A stretch of 64,000 bases of DNA. Origin: CALBPI01 sp038529355. GTDB taxonomy: Bacteria; Pseudomonadota; Gammaproteobacteria; Steroidobacterales; Woeseiaceae. Location of the stretch: assembly GCA_038529355.1 (NCBI GenBank), contig JBCBDU010000007.1, forward strand, positions 1 through 64,000, written 5' to 3'. Each line of letters begins with the position of its first letter. Position 1 is the stretch's first letter. The notes beneath the pieces were generated by a model. The model did no database searches. It saw only the letters and a list, made by a program, of their open reading frames with translations, and was not told the DNA's origin. The position numbers and the translations under genes were made by a program. This document shows, piece by piece, positions 1 through 8,407 of this stretch.

Positions 1-454
1 TGTGAGTCGCATCCGTTTGCGCAAGCAACTCGGGCACGGCGCTGTCGAACGCGTTCAGCAGGTGTGCAGCGCCATGGGTGCCGTGATAGATGGCCTCGTA
101 AGCGGCTTGCTCGCGGAAGCGAAAATCGGCTGACGCATCGACGACGCGCGGGGTCAAACCGGCTTGTTCGCAACGCGCGATCACGTCGGCGACGACGCGC
201 GCGCAACTGCCGTGAGGCAGCGCGGAAAAGATTGCGACCGTTCCGCCGCTCAACCCCTGCAGTGCGTCCTCGAGTGTGCAGAAATTCAATGCGCCTACCG
301 CGTCGCGCAAGTGCGGGAAGCTTTCGCCGACCGGTTTGCCGGCAGCGCTGCCAGACACTGCCGCATGCAGACGCAAATGCGGGTGCGCGGCGATCAGGCG
401 CAGAAATTCTGCGCCGACGTAACCGGTGGCGCCCAAAACAACCGTCGGCGTCAT
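1..454 (-). CDS. argC: N-acetyl-gamma-glutamyl-phosphate reductase, N-terminal part (runs off the window)
   Basis: Reduces N-acetylglutamyl phosphate to the semialdehyde in arginine synthesis (cytosolic, NADPH-dependent). About 151 residues are visible. The N-terminus MTPTVVLGATGYVGAEFLRL carries the Gly-rich nucleotide-binding loop, and later segments (SALPHG, VVDASADFR) are typical of ArgC. The catalytic Cys of the family lies just past the visible part, so it cannot be checked. The ATG at 454 follows the stop of the P-loop gene after 2 bases, which indicates co-transcription with argR-argG. The gene is cut by the window edge, not obviously broken. Confidence 0.93.
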   Translation of the reverse strand, partial: MTPTVVLGATGYVGAEFLRLIAAHPHLRLHAAVSGSAAGKPVGESFPHLRDAVGALNFCTLEDALQGLSGGTVAIFSALPHGSCARVVADVIARCEQAGLTPRVVDASADFRFREQAAYEAIYHGTHGAAHLLNAFDSAVPELLAQTDATH

Positions 455-456
455 AC

Positions 457-1518
457 TCACGACGGGAACCCCAGCGCATTGTAGACGCTGTCGCCGAGTG
501 ACTGTCCCTCAGTTAATGCATTGTGCGCATCGACGCCGAGTTGCGCCTTGATCAAGTCGACGCCGACCGCGTTGTCCGTGGACGGTCCGGTCACGACAGT
601 CGGCTCGATGGCATAGTCGTCGCGCAGGATTTTCACGCCGCCCCAGGCGGCGACAGGGTCGTTGGCACACAACACGACGCACGACAATGCGCCGCGTACG
701 ACGTCGTCCGCAAGTATCGTGTCGACCCCGTAGGTGCCGAGCAAGCCGTCGCCCAGCTCCATCACGATGACATCGGTGCCGCGTTTGGCGAGTCCGTTGA
801 GCAACGCGCGCGTCAGCGCCGGGCCGTTGTCACGGGTAGTGGTCATGACGCCGAAATCGGCAAACAACATTGCGTCATGCGCGCCGGCGTCCTGCATCGC
901 TAGGATGTCACGCCGCAGCGAAACGCCGGTTGATTTGCAGGCGGCAACGGACAGACCGTGCGCCCGCAGTCGGCTGACGATGGCACAAGCCGCCGCCGTC
1001 TTGCCCGAGTCCATGCACGTACCTGCCAATGCGATGACGGGAATGCCTTGCATGTCGAGCGTATCGAGCTGCGGCAATTGTGCGGCACCGGCGCGCGCCG
1101 GCACACCGATGCGTTCGCCGAGGTACGGAAAACTCAACACCATGCCCAGCACTTTGCAGTCGAACGGTGCGCCCAGATCCGGATTCGCTGAGTCGCAATG
1201 GCCCAAGACGCCACCAATATTGAGCATTTGAACGGTATCGCCGGGTGCAAGATTCGTCGGCAATGACCCTGAATAGCCAAACAGTGCTTTGCGGTGCCCC
1301 AGTGCGCCGACGACGATGTCGCCCTTCTTGACGGTTGCCATGCGACCGCTGGTAAGCTCAAGCACGTTATAGCGACTCTTGTTGGTCAGCACTTGCACGG
1401 CTACCAGCACACCTTCCTCGCAGACGATGTCATCGGTCAGTTTGAGCTCTTTCGACAACTCCTGGTGCATTGCCAGCGATGCGATTTTGTCGACAACGAC
1501 ACTGCTGTTTGCATTCAT
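457..1518 (-). CDS. P-loop NTPase of the DUF1611/dethiobiotin-synthetase-like type, inside the arginine operon
   Basis: 353 residues from the ATG at 1518, chosen because a strong GGAGG lies just upstream; an in-frame start at 1599 lacks one. The N-terminal ~160 residues form an uncharacterised beta-rich domain. From about residue 165 there is a nucleotide-binding fold: Walker A GTCMDSGKT, then CKSTG and VMELGDGLLG, the order seen in DUF1611 and BioD/MobB-like proteins. The ATG overlaps the argG stop (ATGA) and argC follows after 2 bases, so it is translated with arginine genes. I do not recognise it as a standard arginine enzyme. An ATP-dependent step or regulatory role in arginine metabolism is inference from position only. 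Confidence 0.7.
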   Translation of the reverse strand: MNANSSVVVDKIASLAMHQELSKELKLTDDIVCEEGVLVAVQVLTNKSRYNVLELTSGRMATVKKGDIVVGALGHRKALFGYSGSLPTNLAPGDTVQMLNIGGVLGHCDSANPDLGAPFDCKVLGMVLSFPYLGERIGVPARAGAAQLPQLDTLDMQGIPVIALAGTCMDSGKTAAACAIVSRLRAHGLSVAACKSTGVSLRRDILAMQDAGAHDAMLFADFGVMTTTRDNGPALTRALLNGLAKRGTDVIVMELGDGLLGTYGVDTILADDVVRGALSCVVLCANDPVAAWGGVKILRDDYAIEPTVVTGPSTDNAVGVDLIKAQLGVDAHNALTEGQSLGDSVYNALGFPS

Positions 1519-2720
1519 GATTGACCTCCAGCACGCCGTTGCAGGATTCCCGGCAGCGACAACACGCGTGCGTAGCCAAGCGCATCGGCCGGTGTCCATT
1601 CGCCGGCCGCCTCGCCGTACACGCCTTTGGTCGCCGCGAGCAATGAGTAGGGCGACTCGACACCGCTGACAAACAGGCTGCCGGCAGACAAACGCAGGTG
1701 TACATCACCACTGACGCGGCTCTGAGAGCTGGCCAGCAGCGCTTCGATGTCGCGGCAAGCCGGATCGAGGTGTTTGCCCTCATGCACCATGTCGCCATAG
1801 TGCAGCGACAACTGCTCTTTGATTCGCAATTGCTCTTTGCTCAGCGTTAGTTTTTCCAGCTCGCGATGCGTTTCGATCAAGATCTCGGCCGCAGGCGCTT
1901 CGAACGCAACGCGCCCCTTGGTGCCTAAGATTGTGTCGCCCAGATGCACGCCGCGGCCGATGCCGTAGGTCGCACCCAATGCTTCGACAGCCTCGATCAG
2001 TGCCACCGGATTCATGGTTTTGCCATCGAGCGCCGTCGGGATGCCTTGCACAAACGTGATCGTGTGTTCGCTCGCGGCGACCGGGTTCGCCAACGCGCCA
2101 GGCGAGAGCACCCAGGCGTCCTCGCCAATGCAACCTTCGCTGGTCAGCGTCTCGCGGCCGCCGATCGTCACGCCCCACAATCCGCGGTTGACGGAGTAAT
2201 CGCCGCCGGCCGGTGGTAGTGGCAGATCGCGGGTTTTCAGGAACGCAATCTGATCCTCGCGCTGCCAACTGTTGTCACGCACCGGCGCCAGTACTTCGGC
2301 GTTCGGTGCCAGCGCGGCCAACGCCACTTCAAAGCGCACTTGATCGTTGCCGGCTGCCGTGCAGCCGTGTGCGATGCTGGTCGCGCCCATGTCGTGCGCG
2401 ACGCGCGCCATCATTTGCGCCTGGACGCCGCGCTCGGCACCGACGCACAACGGATACAGTTGTCCGCGTTTGACGTTGCCGGCGATCAGAAAGCGCAGCA
2501 CGTCATCGAAGAAATCCTGTTCTGCATCAATCTGGTGGTGCTCCACAGCGCCGAGCGTTTGCGCGCGCGTTTTCAGATCTTCGGCAGCCGCCGTATCGAT
2601 GCCACCGGTATTCACGGTGATCGTCATGACAGGGCGCTGGTAATGCTCCTTGAGCCACGGAATGCAAAAAGAGGTATCGAGCCCGCCGGAGTAGGCGAGC
2701 AGAATCGGGGCTTGGGTCAT
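1515..2720 (-). CDS. argG: Argininosuccinate synthase
   Basis: Joins citrulline and aspartate with ATP to give argininosuccinate. 401 residues, normal for the family. The N-terminal PP-loop ATP-binding motif is present (LLAYSGGLDTSF, residues ~6-17), followed by the citrulline/aspartate-binding segments (IAHGCTAAGNDQVRFE and EGCIGEDAW). The ATG at 2720 is one base past the argR stop (2722); an upstream in-frame extension lies inside argR and is not used. The 3' end overlaps the P-loop gene by 4 bases. The subfamily looks like the form found in Xanthomonas-type arginine clusters (inference). Confidence 0.95.
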   Translation of the reverse strand: MTQAPILLAYSGGLDTSFCIPWLKEHYQRPVMTITVNTGGIDTAAAEDLKTRAQTLGAVEHHQIDAEQDFFDDVLRFLIAGNVKRGQLYPLCVGAERGVQAQMMARVAHDMGATSIAHGCTAAGNDQVRFEVALAALAPNAEVLAPVRDNSWQREDQIAFLKTRDLPLPPAGGDYSVNRGLWGVTIGGRETLTSEGCIGEDAWVLSPGALANPVAASEHTITFVQGIPTALDGKTMNPVALIEAVEALGATYGIGRGVHLGDTILGTKGRVAFEAPAAEILIETHRELEKLTLSKEQLRIKEQLSLHYGDMVHEGKHLDPACRDIEALLASSQSRVSGDVHLRLSAGSLFVSGVESPYSLLAATKGVYGEAAGEWTPADALGYARVLSLPGILQRRAGGQS

Positions 2721-2721
2721 A

Positions 2722-3180
2722 TCAGCGATCCAGTGCAGGTTGCAGGCGGGCGAGCACGCGGCGGTTGGCCGGCTGGCCGGTGGTCGCAATAAATATTGTG
2801 TCGTCGCCGGAGATGGTGCCGACCACGTCGGGCCACTCGGAGCGGTCGAGCTCGACGGCAACACGTTGGGCGGCGCCAATGGCGGTGTGCACAACAATCA
2901 GGTTGCTGCCGGCAGCTGTTACGCTGCGAATGTAGTCGCTGGCGCTGTCGAGCTGCTCAGCCATCGTTGTGTCGGGTAGCCGGTAGCCGTCCGGATCCTT
3001 GATGACGCGCATCTCGCGCAAGTCGCGGCTGACACTCGATTGCGTCACACGGTGACCGCGCGCTTTGAGCTGCCGCGCCAGTTCGGCTTGCGTGCGCACC
3101 GGCTGCTCGCTGAGCAGATTGCGTATCAGCGTGCGGCGGGCGTCTTGTTGTGCGTGATCTGGTGGCATCTTAGCTCTCAT
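2722..3180 (-). CDS. argR: Arginine repressor
   Basis: Hexameric arginine-responsive regulator of arginine genes. 152 residues from ATG 3180 (148 if the second ATG at 3168 is used). The N-terminal winged helix contains RVTQSSVSRDLREM, the DNA-recognition signature. The C-terminal oligomerisation/arginine-binding domain shows GTISGDDTIFIAT with the Gly-Asp-Asp that binds arginine. It heads an operon argR-argG-(P-loop)-argC. An ARG-box-like sequence lies directly upstream, which suggests it represses its own operon. Confidence 0.94.
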   Translation of the reverse strand: MRAKMPPDHAQQDARRTLIRNLLSEQPVRTQAELARQLKARGHRVTQSSVSRDLREMRVIKDPDGYRLPDTTMAEQLDSASDYIRSVTAAGSNLIVVHTAIGAAQRVAVELDRSEWPDVVGTISGDDTIFIATTGQPANRRVLARLQPALDR

Positions 3181-3205
3181 TTATTTGCACATAAAAATAA
3201 AATAA

Positions 3206-3223
3206 TGCGCATAATAATGCAAA
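3206..3223. promoter_or_regulatory. ARG-box-like ArgR operator upstream of argR
   Basis: In an AT-rich stretch 26 bases before argR, the core CGCATAATAATGCA has GCAT and ATGC arms four bases apart, the spacing of the known ARG box (TGAAT-4-ATTCA). A weaker candidate (TTTGCACATAAAAAT, near 3184) sits upstream, as a tandem box would. Matches are partial; assigned from position before argR. Confidence 0.5.
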
Positions 3224-3263
3224 CACTATTTCGGGTATGCTGCGCGCTGCTTGTTAACAACGG

Positions 3264-3938
3264 ATGCTGAAGATGTCGTCACCGGTGATCATTGAAACCG
3301 CCCCGAATCCCGATGCAGCGGTGATTTTGCTGCATGGCCTCGGTGCAGACGGCCATGACTTTGTGCCGATTGTGCAGCAGATGCAGTTACCGTCGACGAG
3401 CGCAATCCGGTTCGTATTTCCGCACGCGCCGCAGCGACCGGTGACAATCAACGGTGGCATGTCGATGCCGGCGTGGTTCGACATCCTCGGGCTCGATCGC
3501 ACGGCTGCTGCCGATGAGGCCGGTATTCGCGAGAGTAGTGCGCTGCTGTCCCGGCTTGTTGATGAGCAAATTGAAGCGGGCATCCCACCGCAGCGCATCG
3601 TTGTTGCCGGCTTTTCGCAAGGCGGCGCCATCGCGCTGTTCACCGGCCTCACCCGCACGCAGCCGTTGGCCGGCGTCCTGGCGTTGTCAACGTATTTGCC
3701 GCTGCAGCAAGTCGTCGTTAATGAGCACGCTGGTCGCCAGAGTGCGCTGCCGATCCTGATGGTGCACGGCACCGACGATCCGGTACTGCCGATGGCGCTG
3801 GCGCAAGACGCGCGTGACTTCATACAAGCGCTCGGTTACGACGTGCGGTGGCAAACCTATCCGATGCCGCATTCCGTGTGCATGGAGGAAATTGACTTGA
3901 TACGCGAGTGGCTACTGGCGCGTTTTACGCAGGACTGA
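3264..3938 (+). CDS. Alpha/beta-hydrolase, carboxylesterase/phospholipase EstB type
   Basis: 224-residue serine hydrolase of the small bacterial carboxylesterase/acyl-protein thioesterase family. It shows the oxyanion segment ILLHGLGADGHDF, the nucleophile elbow GFSQGG (Ser near residue 120), the acid segment HGTDDPVLP and the catalytic His in MPHSVC. It hydrolyses short acyl esters in family members; the physiological substrate is unknown. Two in-frame ATGs are possible (3264 and 3273), neither with a strong ribosome site. The 3' end overlaps the convergent NRDE gene by 14 bases. Confidence 0.88.
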   Translation: MLKMSSPVIIETAPNPDAAVILLHGLGADGHDFVPIVQQMQLPSTSAIRFVFPHAPQRPVTINGGMSMPAWFDILGLDRTAAADEAGIRESSALLSRLVDEQIEAGIPPQRIVVAGFSQGGAIALFTGLTRTQPLAGVLALSTYLPLQQVVVNEHAGRQSALPILMVHGTDDPVLPMALAQDARDFIQALGYDVRWQTYPMPHSVCMEEIDLIREWLLARFTQD

Positions 3939-4695
3939 TCCGAAACTGTTGATCGATGTGGTGCGTAGGCGCGCCACCGGGTGCGTAGTGCTGTTCGTGC
4001 AGATCCACGAGCCCGTCAGCGCTGCGTGAAATCACCGTTGAGCAGCGCGTGCCATAGCGATCGCCAAGTATAAACGGTGCAGACAACAGCCGGCGTCGCT
4101 CGATATCGAAGTCTTCTGCCGGTAAATCCTCGTCAGCTGCCTGCGTTGTGTCACACAGGAAGCTTTTGAGTTTTCGTGGCTCGATGTCGTCGCTTGCCAG
4201 CGCGGCGTGCATCGCATCGCGGGCCTGCGTGACTTTAGGCCACGCAGAATCCAGCAGGCCATTGCTCAGCGCATAGACGCCGGGTTCGAGCGTGCACGGC
4301 TGCGTTGATCGATTGGATACGTAGGCCAACGTATCGTTGTCGCCGTACAGCAGATTGAAGCCGGCGTAGTCGCCACCGCGCTTCAGCACACTTGCGGCAA
4401 ACGTGTCGTGCGTGTCGTTACTGGTTAGCCAGTCGACTATGAGTTCGCCGCGACTGCGCGGCGTTTGCCCGGTGCCGGGGACTTCGCGGTAGTTAGTGAC
4501 GATGCCGAAGCGGCCGTTTCTGTGCATGGCAAGCCAGGTGCCGCCGGCCTCAATGTCGCGCCCGCCTATGATGTCCGGCGCGTGCACCCACCAACCGAGT
4601 TCATCAGCAGGTCGGTCAAACCGCTCATCCCGGTTTGCAGCAACAACCAGCGGCAGCTTGCCGTTTTGTTGCCAGGCGATGGTTACCAAACACAT
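3925..4695 (-). CDS. NRDE family protein (TANGO2-like)
   Basis: 256 residues starting MCLVTIAW. The family is named for the Asn-Arg-Asp-Glu motif, seen here as VVAANRDERFDRP. Cys2 after the start Met is the usual conserved residue, thought to act as an N-terminal nucleophile, which is why ATG 4695 is preferred over the one at 4710. Other conserved pieces are IGGRD, GGTWLA and GRFGIVTNYR. Biochemical role is not settled; the eukaryotic homologue TANGO2 has been linked to lipid or haem handling. It lies downstream of the mscL terminator on the same strand. Confidence 0.85.
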   Translation of the reverse strand: MCLVTIAWQQNGKLPLVVAANRDERFDRPADELGWWVHAPDIIGGRDIEAGGTWLAMHRNGRFGIVTNYREVPGTGQTPRSRGELIVDWLTSNDTHDTFAASVLKRGGDYAGFNLLYGDNDTLAYVSNRSTQPCTLEPGVYALSNGLLDSAWPKVTQARDAMHAALASDDIEPRKLKSFLCDTTQAADEDLPAEDFDIERRRLLSAPFILGDRYGTRCSTVISRSADGLVDLHEQHYAPGGAPTHHIDQQFRISPA

Positions 4696-4710
4696 AACGT
4701 TGAGTATCAA

Positions 4711-4745
4711 AAAAGGCGCAGCACTTTGCCAGTGCTGCGCCTTTT
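4711..4745 (-). terminator. Intrinsic terminator after mscL
   Basis: Perfect 11-bp stem GGCGCAGCACT / AGTGCTGCGCC with a 5-base loop. On the minus strand it is followed by a run of six T. It lies 17 bases past the mscL stop and just before the start of the NRDE gene, so it separates the two transcripts. Confidence 0.9.
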
Positions 4746-4761
4746 GTCGGATATCGCTCGC

Positions 4762-5175
4762 CTACTTTTTCAGCAGGTCGCGAATTTCGCTCAGCAGTTT
4801 CTCTTCCGCTGAAGGCTCCGGCGGTGCAGCCGGCGCTTCTTCTTCTTTCTTCTTCAAGTTATTCATGATGCGAACAGCGATGAAGATGACGAACGCGACG
4901 ATCAGGAAATCGATAACGGTGTTGATAAACCGACCGTATGCGATCACCGGTAAGCCAGCCTCTTCGGCGGCAGCCAGCGACTCAACTGCCGTATCCGACA
5001 GGTTGACGAACAGGTTGCTGAAATCAACATTGCCCATGGCCTTACCAATAGGCGGCATGACGACATCTTTGACGAAAGAGCTGACAATCTTGCCGAATGC
5101 AGCACCGATGATGATCCCCACAGCCATGTCCACAACGTTGCCTCTGAGGGCAAACTTCTTAAATTCTTCTAACAC
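4762..5175 (-). CDS. mscL: Large-conductance mechanosensitive channel
   Basis: Pentameric inner-membrane channel that opens under osmotic downshock. Starting at GTG 5175 it gives 137 residues, matching the usual ~136; an AGGGAG site stands 7 bases before the GTG. The in-frame ATG at 5193 would add six residues not expected in the family. EEFKKFALRGNVVDMAVG leads into TM1, MPPIG ends it, and TM2 is near residues 72-97 (FINTVIDFLIVAFVIFIAV). The C-terminal amphipathic helix (SAEEKLLSEIRDLLKK) is intact. Single gene with its own terminator. Confidence 0.95.
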   Translation of the reverse strand: MLEEFKKFALRGNVVDMAVGIIIGAAFGKIVSSFVKDVVMPPIGKAMGNVDFSNLFVNLSDTAVESLAAAEEAGLPVIAYGRFINTVIDFLIVAFVIFIAVRIMNNLKKKEEEAPAAPPEPSAEEKLLSEIRDLLKK

Positions 5176-5305
5176 AATACATCTCCCTAACATGCGGCTC
5201 ACGGCGGCCGCTGCGTCGATAGTGTAGTGCAAATCGTCAGGCTGCACCGATGATTATCGACGCCAATGTGTAAACAACGTTAGCGCGATTGGTTGCAATT
5301 GCTGC

Positions 5306-5896
5306 TTATCGGGCGGTGTCGATATAGTGTCGAGCGCCGGGTCGCCTGCGGCGTTCCGTGCGAATCTCGCACGCTGGACAAACGTGAAAATCCAGTGCGT
5401 AGCGGTCATACAGGTACTCGGTGTCACAACGGCCACAGTTCGCAACCGCGAGTTCCTCGTCGCGTGCGAGCGCGTGCAACAGGTTCCATGCCCACTCGAA
5501 GCTGAACAGGCTTTCCCGATGAATGACGCGGTAGGCAGCGAACGCGTTGCACAAGCGCTGACCAAAGCGAACGTCCGGCGTTGGCCATGCATGTGTGAGT
5601 CGCTGGTCGGCGTGCCGCACCATCAAGCCATAGACAATAAACAGGTGCATCAATGTCGTTGCCTCGAACTGATGCGATGCGTTTTTGACGAAGCGCGCGA
5701 TTTGTTGTGGCGATTTGCCGCGCCGCCGCCGGAGTGGCTCGCCGTTGCGCCCGCTGAAGTATTGCGTGCAGATCTTGCGGATGCGGTCGTCTGACAAGCC
5801 GGTACATCGGCGGATGGTGTTGGTCCGCGCCTCATATTCGATCATTCGCATCGCCAGTTCGACCTTGGCGCGTTCGCGTGCATATCGCTCATTCAT
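5306..5896 (-). CDS. flhC: FlhC-like transcriptional activator
   Basis: 196 residues from ATG 5896, which follows a GGGGG site by 7 bases; an upstream in-frame ATG at 5938 has no site. Similarity to FlhC, the DNA-binding part of the flagellar master regulator, is seen at the N-terminus (ELAMRMIEYEAR, TGLSDDRIRKI) and in a C-terminal zinc site with two Cys pairs (CGRC and CPAC) spaced as in FlhC. No flagellar genes lie in the window. It is divergent from 6030-6644, which may encode an FlhD-like partner. Target genes are unknown. Confidence 0.75.
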   Translation of the reverse strand: MNERYARERAKVELAMRMIEYEARTNTIRRCTGLSDDRIRKICTQYFSGRNGEPLRRRRGKSPQQIARFVKNASHQFEATTLMHLFIVYGLMVRHADQRLTHAWPTPDVRFGQRLCNAFAAYRVIHRESLFSFEWAWNLLHALARDEELAVANCGRCDTEYLYDRYALDFHVCPACEIRTERRRRPGARHYIDTAR

Positions 5897-6029
5897 ATCA
5901 AAACCCCCAATTTGCCGTTTTTGAGTAAAAATCAACATATAAATGCCGAACGATTGAATTTAACGTAGTATGCGTCTTTCGTAAATATGATGTTTTGAGA
6001 CCAAATAAGGAAAAATACAGGGAAATGCC

Positions 6030-6644
6030 ATGGAGAATATATTTAGTCGTCCGCTGATTCGCGAAATTGCTGCATTAAATCAGGGCTTTATCGATTTACT
6101 GATCACTGCGGCGTACAGCGACTGCATACCTATGGACATGCGTCTGCGTGAGCGGTTGAACCGCATGTTGCAGCAACCGCAGGATACGCTCAGGCGCTGC
6201 CCGTTCCTCTTGTTCCGGCTGTGTTTTGACGACGTCGCGTTGACGCCAGACGTTTTGGCGCTGCGTGCGTCGCAGACCGGTGTTACGCCGCTGGCTACGA
6301 TTACGCTGAGCTTTCTGTGGCAATTGGCCAGACGAGATGTTGCCGGGTGCGAGCTGGTGTCGGGTGCCGACGGTGACTGGTGTCAGCAGCTAGCGCGCAC
6401 CGCGATGGCCGATCTTGTCGATATCGCGGCAACAGCCAACCTGCGTGCACGCCTGACTGATGTGCCTGGCTACTGGCAAGACCTATCGCGACCTGATGCC
6501 ATTAGCGCTTTACAAAAAGCCAGTCTCGGCGCCGCCGGTTGGCAGATCATCATGTCGACATCACGTCGACGCCGGTTGCCGCGCAGTTTGCCGGACATCC
6601 CGGCGCACTCGACCCATCGTGCGCATACCGTGCATGAGCGATGA
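6030..6644 (+). CDS. Uncharacterised protein, possible FlhD-like partner of the divergent FlhC
   Basis: 204 residues; AGGGA lies 8 bases before the ATG. Not recognised with certainty. The first ~75 residues resemble FlhD in helical layout and in scattered positions: an LxxIxxLN segment (residues ~9-16), then MRLRERLNRML, then FRLCFDD, compared with FlhD's INLSYLLLAQ, FRLGINEEM and FRFDD. The C-terminal half (residues ~80-204) has no FlhD counterpart and ends in a basic, Ser/His-rich tail. It shares a 133-base AT-rich intergenic region with flhC. FlhDC partnership is inference. Confidence 0.6.
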   Translation: MENIFSRPLIREIAALNQGFIDLLITAAYSDCIPMDMRLRERLNRMLQQPQDTLRRCPFLLFRLCFDDVALTPDVLALRASQTGVTPLATITLSFLWQLARRDVAGCELVSGADGDWCQQLARTAMADLVDIAATANLRARLTDVPGYWQDLSRPDAISALQKASLGAAGWQIIMSTSRRRRLPRSLPDIPAHSTHRAHTVHER

Positions 6645-6686
6645 TGCGCATGCAGTGCTTGCGGCGAATCGCGTTACAATGGCGCA

Positions 6687-7622
6687 ATGCATGCACTGAA
6701 AATATCCGGACTGGAAAAGGTCTACCCTAACGGTGTGGCCGCGTTACGCGGTATCGACATTGCGGTAGAAGAAGGCGACTTTTGCGCGTTGCTGGGCCCA
6801 AATGGCGCCGGCAAAACAACGACCATTGGTATCGTGACTTCGCTCGTGACCAAAACGCGCGGTACCGTGGAAGTATTTGGCCACGATCTTGATAAGGATC
6901 TGGCCGGCGCCAAACGCTGTATTGGACTGGTGCCGCAAGAGATCAACATGAACCTGTTCGACAAGGTGTTGAATACGGTGATCTACCAGGCGGGTTACTA
7001 CGGCATCCCGAGGCCGCTGGCGCTTGAGCGCGCAGAGAAATATCTGACGCAACTTAAGCTGTGGGACAGGCGCAACGATATTTCGCGCAACCTGTCTGGT
7101 GGCATGAAGCGCAGGCTGATGATTGCGCGCGCACTTGTGCACGAACCCAGATTGTTGATTCTTGATGAGCCAACAGCGGGTGTTGATATCGAGATTCGTC
7201 GCTCGATGTGGGAATTCCTTCGTGAGATCAACGCTGCGGGCACGACGATCATCCTGACAACACACTATCTGGAAGAGGCCGAATCGTTGTGCCGCAATAT
7301 CGCGATTATCGATAGCGGTCGGATCGTTGAGTCGACGTCGATGAGTGCGCTGCTGCGCAAGTTGCAACGGGAAGTGTTTGTGCTGACGCCGACCCAGCAG
7401 GTGCAAAGTGCGCCGTCGCTGGCAGGTTTTGATGTCATGTTGCGCGACGATGGAGATCTGGAAATCGGCATGGCCAAGGGTCAGTCGTTGAACGAAGTGT
7501 TCACCGCGTTGCAACAGGCAAACGTAACTGTTTCATCCATGCGCAACAAAACCAACCGACTCGAAGAGCTGTTCATCAATCTGGTTGAGCACGGCAAGCG
7601 TGACGCGGCAGGTGCAGCATGA
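6687..7622 (+). CDS. yadG: ABC-2 exporter ATP-binding protein (YadG type)
   Basis: 311 residues. Walker A GPNGAGKTTT (~residues 37-46), signature LSGGMKRRL, Walker B LLILDEPTAGVD and the H-loop TTHYLEEAE are all present. The C-terminal ~80 residues form the accessory domain found in this drug/polysaccharide exporter subfamily. It overlaps the next gene, the membrane subunit, by 4 bases. Substrate unknown. Confidence 0.88.
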   Translation: MHALKISGLEKVYPNGVAALRGIDIAVEEGDFCALLGPNGAGKTTTIGIVTSLVTKTRGTVEVFGHDLDKDLAGAKRCIGLVPQEINMNLFDKVLNTVIYQAGYYGIPRPLALERAEKYLTQLKLWDRRNDISRNLSGGMKRRLMIARALVHEPRLLILDEPTAGVDIEIRRSMWEFLREINAAGTTIILTTHYLEEAESLCRNIAIIDSGRIVESTSMSALLRKLQREVFVLTPTQQVQSAPSLAGFDVMLRDDGDLEIGMAKGQSLNEVFTALQQANVTVSSMRNKTNRLEELFINLVEHGKRDAAGAA

Positions 7623-8404
7623 GTGAAGCATCCGTCATGACCCGCAATTGGGTCGCATTCATGACTATCGTGCGCAAGGAAGTGGTGCGTGTACTGCGCA
7701 TCTGGGTGCAGACCATTGTGCCGCCAGCGATCACGATGACTTTGTATTTCCTGATCTTCGGCACGCTGATCGGCAGTCGTATCGGCACAATGGATGGCTA
7801 CAGCTACATGGAGTTCATTGCGCCCGGGTTGATCATGATGTCGGTCATTACGAATTCGTATGGCAACGTCGTATCGTCTTTTTTCGGCGCAAAGTTTCAG
7901 GGGCACATCGAGGAGATGCTGGTGTCGCCGGTGCCCAACGGCATCATCATCCTCGGCCATGTTGCCGGAGGCGTTTTGCGAGGACTGATGGTCGGCACGT
8001 TGGTTGCGATGGTGGCGCTGTTCTTCACCAAACTTAAGATTGCCCATCCGCTGATCATGGTGTCGATGGTGGTGCTGACCTCGGTCGTCTTTTCGTTGGC
8101 TGGCTTCATCAACGCCGTGTTTGCCAAAAAATTCGATGACATTTCGATTGTCCCCACGTTCGTGCTGACGCCGTTAACCTATCTGGGCGGTGTGTTTTAT
8201 TCGATCTCCCTGTTGCCTGAGTTCTGGCAGAAAGTGTCGATGGCAAACCCGATTCTGTACATGGTCAATGCGTTCCGCTACGGCGTCCTGGGTCAATCAG
8301 ACATTCCGATTGCGACAGCCTATGGCCTTGTGCTTGTGTTTGTCGTGTTGCTGTTCTCGACTTGCGTCATGCTGATGAATCGCGGCACCGGGATTCGCGA
8401 ATAG
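7619..8404 (+). CDS. yadH: ABC-2 type membrane permease (YadH type)
   Basis: 261 residues with about six membrane segments and the ABC-2 signature region near GVFYSISLLPEFW and NPILYMVNAFRYG. It forms the transmembrane part of the exporter with the upstream ATPase. The start overlaps that gene (ATGA). The following yedK-like gene begins 3 bases after its stop and may be co-transcribed. Substrate unknown. Confidence 0.88.
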   Translation: MSEASVMTRNWVAFMTIVRKEVVRVLRIWVQTIVPPAITMTLYFLIFGTLIGSRIGTMDGYSYMEFIAPGLIMMSVITNSYGNVVSSFFGAKFQGHIEEMLVSPVPNGIIILGHVAGGVLRGLMVGTLVAMVALFFTKLKIAHPLIMVSMVVLTSVVFSLAGFINAVFAKKFDDISIVPTFVLTPLTYLGGVFYSISLLPEFWQKVSMANPILYMVNAFRYGVLGQSDIPIATAYGLVLVFVVLLFSTCVMLMNRGTGIRE

Positions 8405-8407
8405 CCT

